64,000 bases of DNA, from positions 136,169,170-136,233,169 of the forward strand of contig NC_068910.1 in the NCBI RefSeq assembly GCF_023091745.1, read 5' to 3'. The notes below the pieces were generated by a model, which had not been told where the DNA came from, did not search any database, and saw only the letters and a list, made by a program, of their open reading frames with translations. Source of the stretch: Budorcas taxicolor. Lineage: Eukaryota; Chordata; Mammalia; Artiodactyla; Bovidae. Position 1 is the stretch's first letter. Each line of letters starts with the position of its first letter. This document shows, one piece after another, positions 11,541 to 22,401 of the stretch. A program made the position numbers and the translations under genes.

Positions 11541-11706
11541 CAGTCCACCTCAGAATCACCTAGGGTGCTTGTTTAAAAAAAAAAAAAAAACAATGCAGAC
11601 TGGTATCCTCTCCCTATCAGAATTTTTAGGGGTATGGGAGATCTGAGAATTTTCACTTTTAAATAGCCCCTAAATAAGCACCCTCAAGTTGAGAACCAGA
11701 AACTCC
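11541..11706 (+). mobile_element. MER5A-like hAT MITE
   Basis: CCTCAGAATCACCTAGGGTG and GCTTGTTTAAAA near the start and AAGTTGAGAACCAG near the end follow the MER5A consensus, with an A-run expansion at 11,575-11,590 in the middle. Non-autonomous and long inactive. Confidence 0.65.
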
Positions 11707-12308
11707 TAAATCTGTCCGCTTAATACTGTGCTACATTAGTATATAACACAATATATTGCCATTATAAACAATATGTGAATAAAAATGCTACTTCAAAATT
11801 TACTAGTAGTTGAGTAATTCAATTTTAAAGTTGATATAACCGTATCATAATTCCCAACCTCAGCCATGAATATTTTTTTTCAGATGCAGATCTACAAAAT
11901 CTTGCTTACTTTTGCTTACCGGCACCAACTAAATGCAGCCTACTGGAATGTGGCATTGGCAAACCACAACCTCTAGGTCTACTACAAATCCTGATTTGGC
12001 AAGAAAAGATGCAAACACTGTCTCTATGATTCCACCTCTAAGATACAAACACATGCCCCAAAAGGGTTGAGAGTCATGTGGGACTGCTGGAAGTAATATG
12101 TTTTGTGATAGATTATAGCAAAGTTTGCTTTCTCCCAAGGACTCCACAAACAGTTGCTGGCAGTTTTATGGCCATACACAGACTGGTCTTATCTATTTGG
12201 GGGTAGGGGAATAGAGCAAACACTAAGGGTAGACAAAGAACTAAGAATACTCTCTAAAGAAAAATAACCCTAAAAATAAAAAATCTTACCATGGACCAGG
12301 TACTCATC
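11707..12308. other. Intronic DNA, nothing recognised
   Basis: Single-copy AT-rich sequence up to the duplicated flank of the next SINE. The minus frame at 11,929-12,147 has no recognisable content. Confidence 0.45.
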
Positions 12309-12342
12309 AGTGTGGTTTACACAAAAGCTCTAGTAATTGGTT

Positions 12343-12559
12343 GTGGGCTCAGACAAGTGAGACTCTTTGTGACGACATAGACTATAGCCTGCCAGTCTCC
12401 TCTTGTCCATGGAATTTTTCAGGCAAGAATACTGGAGTGGACTGCCATTTTCTTTCTCCAGGGGATCTTCCCAATCTCCAGGGATTAAACTTGTGTCTCT
12501 TGTGTCTCCTGCCCTGGCAGGGAGATTCTTTACCACTAGCACCCCCTGGAAGCCCAATT
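12343..12559 (-). mobile_element. Bov-tA SINE with 34-bp flanking duplication
   Basis: Reversed Bov-tA (TCCATGGAATTTTTCAGGCA in the tail, GATTCTTTACCACTAGC in the head). The flanks 12,309-12,342 and 12,560-12,593 are direct repeats of 34 bp with two mismatches, both ending CTCTAGTAATTGGTT. That is about twice the usual SINE target-site duplication. Confidence 0.9.
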
Positions 12560-12593
12560 AGTGTGGTTTATACAAATGCTCTAGTAATTGGTT

Positions 12594-13395
12594 TCACCCC
12601 TAAATGTGTGTCTTGACCCATATATGATGGAAAATTAGGGTAGAAACCTAGATTTTATATAGATTCTGTTACCCTGGATTGGTAAAGATGATATTGAAAA
12701 CAAATGTTGAATGCAAATATCTTACCCAAGTTGAAAACAGTATCAACATACAGTCATTCATATACAATAATTTCTTATGCTAGGGAGCTTTTAATTGGGA
12801 ACAATTAAAAACTAACAGAATATTCCATCCCATACACAGGATGAGAAATACTTCGCAATATATAAATTTCCTATGTAAATCCAATGACATTAAAAAAATC
12901 TTTGAGACAGGTTTCTTCATGAAAATGTCCCATTACCTAGCTACAGAAATTTAGGATCATCTCATCGATTGCCCATAGTCAACACCCGCACACAAAACCG
13001 TGTATGTACCTAACTCACAACTGGTTTCATACAATCTGATTGGGAAGCAGAAGGCACCCAAGTCCTCACTGATCTCTGCTTTAAAATAACCCAACCTATG
13101 TGGCAAAGCTGAAAGATACTCTATTGCATTAAAACAAAATTTTAATTATAGAATTTGAAAAGTCTATTTAAAATAGTATACTTTAAAAAATACCACACAA
13201 TGTTTAAATCACCGAAGAGAACACTATTAAGATTTTAATACGATATATGAAGAATTAACATTTTATTTTTACAGTCAAATTCTCTACTACTGAGCTATAC
13301 TCCACACCTAGTATTCTTTTTTCTGTATAGCTTAATCTTTCTTTTTCAAAGAACGATAATATTATCTACAGCAGAACTCTAAACAAGAGGAGGAC
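12594..13395. other. Intronic DNA, nothing recognised
   Basis: Single-copy AT-rich sequence without an identifiable repeat or exon. Confidence 0.45.
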
Positions 13396-13583
13396 GCTTC
13401 CCAGGTGGCATAGTGGTAAAGAATCCACCTCCCAACGCAGGAAAGTTCGACCTCTGGGTTGGGAAAATCCCCTGGAGGAGGAAATGGCAACCCACTCCAG
13501 TATTCTTGCCTGGAAAATTCCATGGATGGAGGAGCCTAGAGGGCTAGTCCATAGCGTTGCAAAGGGTTGGAGACAACTGAGTG
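13396..13583 (+). mobile_element. Bov-tA SINE
   Basis: Sense copy: head GCTTCCCAGGTGGCATAGTG, middle GGCAACCCACTCCAGTATTC, tail ending GGAGACAACTGAGTGTGC, which runs directly into the purine/pyrimidine dinucleotide repeat that follows. The repeat probably grew from the SINE tail. Confidence 0.9.
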
Positions 13584-13622
13584 TGCACGCGCGCGTGTGC
13601 GCACACACCCACACATACACAA
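13578..13622. repeat. Alternating GT/GC/CA microsatellite
   Basis: Run of alternating purine-pyrimidine containing GCACGCGCGCGTGTGCGCAC followed by ACACCCACACATACAC. Such sequence can adopt Z-DNA. Confidence 0.8.
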
Positions 13623-14945
13623 TAGCAGAAAGCATAATTAAACAAAGTATATCCATTTAGTGGATTTTTACATACTTTAAATATGATCATGAAAAATTTA
13701 TGACTATGAGAAATGTTTATTTTATAACATTATATACGGAAATAAAGACAGTTCAAAAATTTCTACAGGATAGGCCCTCAATTACTTATATACATTTTGA
13801 AACTTGCAAATAAACCCAGAAGACTTTAAGATATAGTAACAAAGGCACTGATTAAACAATCTTGGTGAAAATATTTTAAAGGTTGAAGGATGAGAGGAAA
13901 AACAATACTGAACCTCTAAAATATTTGAAAAAAAATTACTAAGTAACCACAAAGTCAACAATACTATAAATGCAACATAACATTTTCCTACCTTTTTATC
14001 TTTATAATATGGCTTACTAAATTTTAAAACATGCAGCTGTGCTAAGTTAAGAAAAGATTAAACTAAGAAGTTTAATAACACAGATTTGTTATTTACCTGA
14101 TCATTTATACACAAATTCCTTCTGTATGAGCGCCATCTAGTGGTCATATTATATGCAAACTGTGTGCTCAACTTAGTACATGAGTCATCCAAGAAAGATA
14201 AAATTCAACAGTATTTTAAGATGCTCTGGAGTTGTGAAAACAAAGTTGATTTCAAAAAGTACTCAGTATGTATTCAAAGTGGGAAAGATTCTACTCCTGT
14301 AGCCTTTAGTTCCATAGCCACATGTTTGCTTATATCCATTCTTCTGCTACCCCTGTTTCTCACAGTATTAAAAAAAACTACTAACTGCTGCTGTTAGTAC
14401 TACTGGATTAAATGCTTCCAGGCTAGAAGATAGACTTATTTAAAGTAATTATCTGTTCACATACCTGGTTCTGTCTTCAATTTCAAGTCCCTCAACTACA
14501 TTTACTTTGCACATAAAAAATAATTTTCCTTGTCACCGAAGACAAAGTCAAAACACGAACTCTTATTTATCCAATGTCCATTGTAACATCTTATACTCAG
14601 CCATCGCACCCTTGTCACTCCTTCTAGATTCAAATCTATTTTGAAAAAGGCTGAGATTTTACTTGTTCAATTTACAGTTCTGGCCATTTTTCCTAATTCT
14701 TAGATCATTTTCAGTTAAAGAATCTTAAACATTGTTTTTATCATATCTATCATATGACTATATTTAGAACTATTTAAAATCTAACCTTAAAGATTCTCAT
14801 ATACCTCAGAAATCGACCCACTATGTCCGTATCCTTTGGGTTACGATTTTTCAACGTCGCCAACTTCTTTCTTGAAACTGTTTAGCACTGGCAAGAAACT
14901 TCCCTTTTAGAGTCCTAAATCACAACTACTTTTAAAAAATAATCA
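13623..14945. other. Intronic DNA, nothing recognised
   Basis: AT-rich single-copy sequence. The plus frame at 14,140-14,397 (85 codons) shows no domain or splice context. Confidence 0.45.
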
Positions 14946-15053
14946 ATTTTTTTTGGCCACACCTAATGGCATCTTTAGTTCCCCAAGCAGGGATTAAACC
15001 AGTGCCACCTGCAGTACAAGCACAGTCTAAACCACTGGACTGCCAGGGAAGTC
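14946..15053 (-). mobile_element. CHR-type tRNA SINE
   Basis: Reversed CHR: TTTTTGGCCACACC at the tail side, AGCAGGGATTAAACCAGTGC in the middle, head complement CTGCCAGGGAAGTCC. Confidence 0.85.
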
Positions 15054-15179
15054 CAAATCATACTTTTATGTTTTATGCTAATAACAGAATTAAGTAACTT
15101 TCAATCACTATCTTATTTCATTCATTACTTCAGTAAAGAGAATCAGCATTAACACTACAACACCTTGATAGATTATTTT

Positions 15180-15490
15180 ACAGCATGTTTCATGGTGGCA
15201 AAACCTTCATAGGGCCACTCATAAGCTCAGGATCAAGGTCTTTCTTACTTTGTCCTCATTTCCTAACCACCATCCTAAACATCAGCTACAGTTCATGAAC
15301 TTCTCTGCATTTTTACAGTTTCCTCAGACAATCACCCTCCCACTGTACTTATTTTCTCCAGTAACTGTCTTCTCTGAATTGACATCTTGTACACATCCTT
15401 CAGCACTTGTCCAAACGTCAACTTTCTTTTTAGAATACTTCAAGAATTTAATTTCTCTCTTTTTCATGTTACATCATACCATGTTATAAT
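15180..15490 (+). mobile_element. Possible L2 3' fragment
   Basis: Pyrimidine-rich blocks such as TTTACAGTTTCCTCAGACA and CCTTCAGCACTTGTCC sit in the order expected for sense L2 3' sequence, but divergence is high. Confidence 0.4.
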
Positions 15491-15758
15491 ATCTCCCCAT
15501 AAAAAAATACCAGTCACTGAAGTTTAACAAACTTATCAGCACAGATGTTTAATAAATGCTAAATGTATGTTATTTAATAAATAAAACTAATATTCTAACA
15601 GTTTATTTTTAAAGCAATCATCTATTAATCTTATTTTTCTATTAACATTCATAAGAATTGTGAACAACAAAAGTAGTGTCTAATTTACATTCTACTCTGC
15701 AAATCACTACTATTCGAAGGTAACTTTTCAAATTAAAAAAATAATAATCCATATACAG

Positions 15759-16315
15759 CCATGAAATTTAAAAAATGCTTACTCCTTGGAAGGAAAGTTA
15801 TGACCAACCTAGATAGTATATTCAAAAGCAGAGACATTACTTTGCCAACAAAGGTCCATCTAGTCAAGGCTATGCTTTTCCCAGTGGTCATGTATGGATG
15901 TGAGAGTTGGACTGTGAAGAAAGCTGAGCGCCAAAGAATTGATGCTTTTGAACTGTGGTGTTGGTGAAGACTCTTGAGAGTCCCTTGGACTGCAAGGAGA
16001 TCCAACCAGTCCATTCTGAAGGAGATCAGCCCTGGGATTTCTTTGGAAGGGAAATGATGCTAAAGCTGAAACTCCAGTACTTTGGCCACCTCATGCGAAG
16101 AGTTGACTCACTGGAAAAGACTCTGATGCTGGGAGGGACTGGGGGCAGGAGGAAAAGGGGACGACAGAGATGAGATGGCTGGATGGCATCACTGACTCGA
16201 TGGACGAGTTTGAGTGAACTCCAGGAGTTGGTGATGGACAGGGAGGCCTGGCGTGCTGCAATTCATGGGGTCGCAAAGGGTAGGACACAACTGAACGACT
16301 GAACTGAACTGAACT
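15759..16315 (+). mobile_element. BovB LINE 3' end, 5'-truncated
   Basis: Sense BovB (RTE clade) from the end of the RT ORF to the 3' terminus: GCCATGAAATTTAAAAAATG at the start, GTCATGTATGGATGTGAGAG and TGAACTGTGGTGTTGG in the middle, (GAACT)n at the end. The reading frame is broken by an in-frame stop at 15,965-15,967 and a frameshift. Flanks CCATATA/CTATGTA may be a decayed target-site duplication. Confidence 0.93.
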
Positions 16316-16714
16316 CTATGTATAGTACAGTGTTACTTGCTTCATTCCAACCACAATCCTATAAAAGTTGCGAAGCTCTTTATATTAGCTTTAAAAAAAA
16401 AAAAAAGACTGCTAATCTGGTAATCTTATATATATTTTAAATAAAACATACTTCATTATTAAGCTTCCTAAAACATCTGCAGCTATTTGTAAAAATTTTT
16501 AAAAATTAAAACTTGCCTTATGTCAAAATAAGGCTGCTTTTTAAAAATTTGGTTTCTAACACAAAGTAACCTCCATTTTGCTATTATACTACCCCAGTTC
16601 TATGCTCCCTCCTCAAATTTTAATCTATGCATGAGACAGGAGAAGCAGGAAGAAATACCCCAAGTGGCACATTTTAATAATTCTTAAATTACAAATGTAT
16701 CAGAAAATAGTCTC

Positions 16715-16935
16715 TCAAAAATCCAGTCTATATTTCTGACCCAATAATTTGACTTCTGGAAAACCATTCTAAGAAAACAACCTAAACATACTTTACATGC
16801 CCCATGATGATTCATTGCAGCCTTCCTTATGAAAGCTAGTAAAAATGGAAATAACAAATAGTGAACACCAGAAGTGTTCATCAAATCGAAGTACAAATAT
16901 ACTATGTAATATTATGTATCAGGTTTAAAAAAAAT
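16715..16935 (+). mobile_element. Old L1/HAL1-like fragment
   Basis: TTTGACTTCTGGAAAACCAT, then CATTGCAGCCTTCCTTATG and a TACTATGTAATATTATG block follow the order of the L1 ORF2 end, heavily decayed. Confidence 0.5.
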
Positions 16936-17528
16936 TTAACATGAGAAAATGTGTAAAACAAGTTTATAATAGGAAAAAAAAAATGTCTTAAAAACAGTAA
17001 GATGTAAAGTATGACTTAGAAACAGGTGAAAGAGAAGTTAGGTAATTTCTTCTAATGGTAAAGAAAATCCTTATCAGTTCCCAGATATAAATCAAGAGAG
17101 CCAGCAAGAAAAACGGAGAATACAATGATGATACCCAATTTCTCTACCTAACTGCACCAGAAGTTTATCTATAACTATTTCAGAGACTGATGCTGTTAAT
17201 ATCTTATACAAGAAAACAAAATGAGAAACAGCAAGATAATGGCATACAAGGAGTGATAAATTCAGCTGCTTTCCAATGAGACCAGCTGAATTATTACCAT
17301 AGTACACTAAGGTGCTTTGAGGCTAGTATTTTATTGATTTTAACCAAAATTTGTCAAAGACTTGCATACCAATACTCAAACTGCCACTTCACTATGGCAA
17401 TAGTATAATACCAGCAAACTGTAAGACGTAAGCCAATTTCAGAAAAGATAAAATACAAAAAAGGTGTGGTTTATAACTAATAGTAAAGGAAATTTTAAGC
17501 TCCATAACATACTTCTTTAAATAAACCT
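16936..17528. other. Intronic DNA, nothing recognised
   Basis: A-rich single-copy sequence up to the target site of the next BovB. Confidence 0.45.
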
Positions 17529-17535
17529 CTGTCAA

Positions 17536-18320
17536 CCTTTTCATACTATTCATGGTGTTCTCAAGGCAAGAATACTGAAGTGGTTTGCCATTCCCTTCTC
17601 CAGTGGACCACATTTTGTCAGAACTCTCCACCCTGGCCTGTCCATCTTGGGTGGCCCTACACACAGCATGGCTGTGTGGACAAGGCTGTCCATTGAGTTG
17701 GACAAGGCTGTGGTCCAAGTGATCAGTTTGGTTAGTTTTGTGGTTGTGATTGTGGTTTTCATTCTGTCTGCCCTCTGATGAATAAGGACAAGAGGTTTAT
17801 GGAAGCTTCCTGATGGGAGATATTGACTGTGGGGAAAACCGGATCTTGTTCTGATTACTTTGCTGACAAAAGTTTTTCTAGTCAAAGCTATGGTTTTTCC
17901 AGTAGTCATATGGATGTGACAGCTGGACCATAAAGAAAGTAGAGTCCCAAAGAATTAATGCTTTTAAACTGGGGTGTTGGATTCTTGAGAGTCCCTTGGA
18001 CAACAAGGAGATACAATAATCAATCCTAAAAGGAAATCAACCCTGACTATTCATTGGAAGGACTGCTGCTGAAGCTGAAGCTTCGACACTTTGGCCACCT
18101 GATATGAAGAACTGACTCACTGGAAAAGACCCTGATGCTGGGAAAGAGTGAAAGCAGGAGGAGAAGGGGACGACAGAGGATGAAATGGTTGGATGGCATC
18201 ACCGATTCGATGGACATGAGTTTAAGCAAGCTCCGGGAGTTGGTGATGGACAGGGAGGCCTGGCGCACTGCAGTCCATGGGATCGCAAAGTCAGACACAA
18301 CTAAGCAACTGAACTGAACT
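17536..18320 (+). mobile_element. BovB LINE with inverted 5' segment
   Basis: From about 17,857 to 18,320 this is sense BovB 3' sequence (GGGAGTTGGTGATGGACAG, tail GAACTGAACT). From 17,536 to about 17,858 it is the reverse complement of the BovB 5' region (CCTTTTCATACTATTCATGG, then GGCAAGAATACTGAAGTGG, then GGAAGCTTCCTGATGGGAG). The whole is flanked by CTGTCAA at 17,529-17,535 and 18,319-18,325. One insertion with an inverted 5' piece is the signature of twin priming. The junction carries a TGAT-like overlap. Confidence 0.85.
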
Positions 18321-18680
18321 GTCAAACTTGTCTTTAAAAAGCCCAGGAAGGGGGAAAATGTGATGAGAGATATAATCCTTTATCATTTAATAAGTAACTG
18401 CAATGGACAAAAGCATTTTTAAAGCAGATACCAAAAGAATATGGCAAAACTGACTTAGTTCTCTTATGGTAAGAAAATCAGGAGAAAAGGAGTCAAATTA
18501 AGGAAGCAAGTGAAAGAAAATCTTTAAAAAGTAATAACATTTTCTCTTTCAATAACTGGAAATACTTAGTCTCACTGCAGAGTGAGGATTAAATTAAGAG
18601 ATGTCAGAAATTTACTTTAAAATACTTCAAGACAGACAGTAAAGATGTGTATGGTGGTTCAGTTAAGCTAGGTTCGAGAG

Positions 18681-18842
18681 CAGTGTTTCTCAACAGTAGC
18701 TATCTATCAGAAAACACCTAGAGAACTGTTGTAACTCTCCAAAGCTAGACTCTATCCCAGAACAATTAAATCATAATCTCTGAGATATAAATTTTAAAAC
18801 TTTTTTAAGTGATTTCAATATTCAGCCACAGCTGAGAACCAT
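18681..18842 (+). mobile_element. MER5-like hAT MITE
   Basis: Begins CAGTGTTTCTCAACAGTAGC and ends GCTGAGAACCATTA, giving the decayed terminal inverted repeats of MER5-type elements, with AGAAAACACCTAGAGAACTG between. Confidence 0.6.
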
Positions 18843-19241
18843 TACTTTATGGACAGTCAGTTGTCCTAATCAAGAATTCACATTCCTAGACCAGTCAGCT
18901 AACATTTAAGTATAAAGTAAATGGCTACTGTAGGAATTTTGTTATATCAATCTTTGATCAACACCAAAAGCTCCCCAAATATAATGAATGAAGTGGGCTT
19001 TCACTGCTGAAATTCATTATACTTCATTTATATGGACTGGCTGAATTAAAGACGCAATCCACTCATGTACAAGGGAAAGAAAAGTCTCTGAAGAGGCTTA
19101 GAGCCTTAGGGATAGCACCTTAGGTTTAATCCCCAAGATGTCCAGAAATTCTATTTAACAAAATCTTGGTCTCTGGAATATTGTTTTATTTGCCGAGAGT
19201 GAGCATTTTTTGAAACAACAGAAAGTTGAGGCTTCATCATA
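18843..19241. other. Intronic DNA, nothing recognised
   Basis: Single-copy sequence without identifiable content. Confidence 0.45.
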
Positions 19242-19254
19242 TTTAAAGAGGCTA

Positions 19255-19392
19255 AGGGACTTCCCTGGAGGTCCAGTGGCTAAGACTCTGCGCTTCCACT
19301 GCAGGGGAACTGGGTTCAATCCCTGGTCAGGGAACTAGATTCCACATGCCACAACTAAGATGCAGCCCAGCCAAATAAATAAATAAATAAAT
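19255..19392 (+). mobile_element. CHR-type tRNA SINE
   Basis: Sense copy: GGGACTTCCCTGGAGGTCC, box B-like GGGTTCAATCCCTGGTC, tail (AAAT)n. Target-site duplication TTTAAAGA(G/A)GCTA at 19,242-19,254 and 19,393-19,405. Confidence 0.93.
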
Positions 19393-19405
19393 TTTAAAGA
19401 AGCTA

Positions 19406-19901
19406 TATATAACACTTTATGCTACCTGGCTCATTATCTGTTTAAATGTCTGCTTATATGAGAATCTGCATACCTACAGAAGTAACTACCAAACATCTAC
19501 AAAAAAACTGAGAGCTTCAGTGTGTGCAAACTGACTTTGGACAATTTTTAACAATTATAACCACCAGAAATCCAAAATATTAGAAACAAGAATCATACAT
19601 ACCTGGGAGGGATTTTCAACTGAAGAAATAGGTTTTATTAATTCAGTCAAGAGAAAACAGGCATAGGCTGATAAGAACAGCATAGAAAGCAGGCAGGAGT
19701 GCTTAAAATTTGTCTTCTAAGGTTCTTTTGTTGTTCAAAATGAGAGTAAATTTATTGTTTAAATTTCTGTAAGTGAAACATTTATATTAAAGCTTCTAAA
19801 ACAATTTCTAGAATGACCATTAAAGGAAAAGAAACAGAACAACCTCCAAGCTAGTAAGAAGGAAAAGAGATGAAAAAATAAAATTGAAAGGAACACATGA
19901 A
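19406..19901. other. Intronic DNA, nothing recognised
   Basis: AT-rich sequence between two SINEs; no repeat or exon seen. Confidence 0.45.
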
Positions 19902-20107
19902 GGGACTTTCCAGATGGTGCAGTGGTAAGGAATCTACCTGCCAGTGAAAGAGACACAGGAGATGGGTTCAATCCCTGGGTTGGGAAGATTCCCTGGAGTA
20001 GGAAATGGCAACCTACTCCAGTATTCTTGCCTGGAAAATTCCATGGACAGAGGAGACTGGCTGACTACAGTCCATAAGGTTGCAAAGAGTCAGACATGAC
20101 TGAGCAT
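19902..20107 (+). mobile_element. Bov-tA SINE
   Basis: Sense Bov-tA: GGGACTTTCCAGATGGTGCA at the head, GGCAACCTACTCCAGTATTC in the middle, AGTCAGACATGACTGAGC at the end. Confidence 0.92.
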
Positions 20108-20537
20108 GCATGCAATGCAATTAAAATACTTTTAAACAACTCATGGGGCAAAGAAAAATCACAATGGAAATAAAAAGCTTGAATGATGATAAACACTGCA
20201 TATTAAACCTGTAGGTTACAGACAAAGTGCTATTTAAAGGAAAATTTACAAATTCAAATAGCATTATAAAAAGCTGATAACGTAATAAGCAACCAAACTG
20301 ACAAGCTAGGGGGAAAAAATATATCAAACAGAATAAACTCATGAAAAGCACGAAAAAATAAAACAATACTGGTAAGAGGAGAAAGGGAAAAAAAATAGAA
20401 GGAAAACTGTCTCTGTCACTAATAGCCAACTGATTTTTTTCCCCCTGTGTACTTTACTTTCATTTATCCTTCCAGGGGAAGATCAGACTGCCTCTGCCAA
20501 ACACAATCTTTGACTGATATGGAGGCTATTCACACAT

Positions 20538-20596
20538 TTATATATGTACATAAGCATGTGCGTGTGTGTATATATATATGTATATGTGTATATGAA
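20538..20596. repeat. TG/TA microsatellite
   Basis: Mixed (TA)n and (TG)n run, including GTGCGTGTGTGTATATATAT. Confidence 0.8.
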
Positions 20597-20657
20597 ATGG
20601 GGCAGGTGTGGCAGCATGGGAGAGGAGCACAGGAGAAGATTTCTTTTAAAAGACATG

Positions 20658-20948
20658 TTCTTATTTACTTATTTAGGTATACAGTTGATCTACAATGTTG
20701 TATTAATTACTGCTGTACAACAAAGTGATTCAGTTATAAATATATATACATTTTTTTCATATATACATTTTTAATACTCTTTCCATTATGGTTTACCATA
20801 GGATACTGAATATAGTTCTCTGTGCTATACAGTAGGACCTTTTTGTTTATCCATTCTACATATAAAAGCTTTCATCTCCTAGTCCCAACCTTCCAATCCA
20901 TCCCTCCTCCAACCCCCTTCCCTTGGCAACCATCAGTCTGTTTTATAG
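20658..20948 (-). mobile_element. Artiodactyl L1 3' UTR fragment, nested
   Basis: Antisense of the L1 3' UTR type also seen in sense at 24,090-24,300 and 31,800-31,976 (TACAGTTGATCTACAATG, GCTGTACAACAAAGTGATTC, TTGGCAACCATCAGTCTG). Flanked by TAAAAGACATG at 20,647-20,657 and 20,949-20,959, so it inserted into the older plus-strand L1M. Confidence 0.8.
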
Positions 20949-22236
20949 TAAAAGACATGGTTCTCTGAAAGTGACCCTTCTTCGGCAAGAATAATCAAGG
21001 GGGGGAAAAGGCATAAATCAATACTAGGAATGAAAAAGGGGCTACACCTAAATATGCTGTAGACATTTAAAAAAAATAGGATGTTGAAAATATTTCAAAG
21101 TAAATATGACATGGACAAATACCTAGAAAAATGATTAATTAAAAATCTTAGTGATACTATATAATCATTAAACTTTTAAACCAGTAATATGAATTCATCC
21201 CTCAAAGAGAATTATAAAATCCACTTTAAGGTTTACTAGTAGGAAATGATTCTTATATAAAATACATACAACTAACAAAGGATTAGAATCTAGAATATAT
21301 AGTGAACTTGTACAAATCAGTAAAAAGAAATATCCAATACAAAAATGAAAAAAATTCTTCAGAAAGTATGTCACAGAATAGGAAGTCTAAATGATCAGTA
21401 TTATCAAACAGTGCAATAAAAACTAAAGTCACAGTAAGATGCTACTTCAAATCCAAAACAGCTGGATATTTTCTGGGGAAAAAAAAACCAACTGAGACTA
21501 TAGATCAATTAAAACTGTTACATACTGCTGTTGAAAATATAAATTATACAACCAGTTGGAAAAATAATCTGGTGTTATCCGTAAAGATGTTATATATAAC
21601 CTACAATTTTAACCATATTTTTAACACTAGTAATAATCTGAAAATAACAGCCATCAAAAGTAAGGTAAATTATAGTATATTCATAAAAAAGAAAACTCTA
21701 GGGCAATGAAAATAATGAATTTTGAGAATATAATGTTGAGCAAAAAACGCAAGTTGAAATTACACGTAGTATAATTCCAATTATATAAAACAAAAACAGG
21801 CCAAAGAAATAATATACTGATTAGAAATCTAAACACGTGAAACCAGGACTGTGGTTACTTCTGAGGGGAGAAACAAGGGGATGGTGTCAGGTAAAGCCAC
21901 ATGTTGGACTTTAAGATACTGTTTAGCTCTTTTTCTGAACCTACTAACTTATTTTTTTACAAGTTTAAAAATATTTCATTGTGGGTATTTGAAATATAAT
22001 ACTTATTTCCTTCATGAGAACTCTTAGGCTTCAAGATCGTATCAATGAATAAAATTTCTTTATAAAATACAGTTTTAAAATATCTTTAGAAGGCTAATAA
22101 AGAACATGAAATTTCTTACAACTATAAAAACCAGAAACAACTAAGGTCGGAAAATCATACATTAAAGAACATTTCTAAGCATTAATAACAAAAGTAACAA
22201 ATAATTCATAGCAACAAAATTAAGTTATTATCTTAC

Positions 22237-22401
22237 CTTTACTGGTGAAATATGAGAGTGAGAAACAAATCCATGGACATTTTCAATTTCTGACAGGTTC
22301 TTCTCTGAGACATGAACCAATTCCGGACCTATCACCTCATTAGTGATTTGTGGAGAAATGTGTTCTTGAGGGGGTGTATCTTCATCCTGATACCGGTATT
22401 T
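22237..22401 (-). CDS. DLG1: DLG1 internal exon, L27-PDZ1 linker
   Basis: This 165-bp exon encodes 55 residues: KYRYQDEDTPPQEHISPQIT, then NEVIGPELVHVSEKNLSEIE, ending NVHGFVSHSHISPVK. It is the conserved KYRYQDEDTPP segment of DLG1/SAP97, also present near the N-terminus of PSD-95. It lies between the L27 domain and PDZ1, about residues 107-161 of the long isoform by my count. The acceptor on the minus strand is TTTTGTGTTTTACAG before AAATACC; the donor is GTAAAG followed by GTAAGATAA, a strong match to consensus. Both ends are phase 0, so skipping would keep frame. The segment is acidic, Ser/Pro-rich and probably unstructured. I remember ISPIK at its end in human, so V for I would be a conservative difference. 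This is the most secure gene call in the window and fixes the gene on the minus strand. Confidence 0.97.

Larger units (their letters stand above)
20125..21990 (+). mobile_element. Old L1M ORF2/3' remnant, interrupted
   Basis: 20,125-20,420 and 20,960-21,990 follow an old L1 from ORF2 (AACTCATGGGGCAAAG, GACAAATACCTAGAAAAATG) to its 3' end (GTGGTTACTTCTGAGGGG). All frames are destroyed. A younger antisense L1 piece and a TG/TA microsatellite sit between the two parts. Confidence 0.6.
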
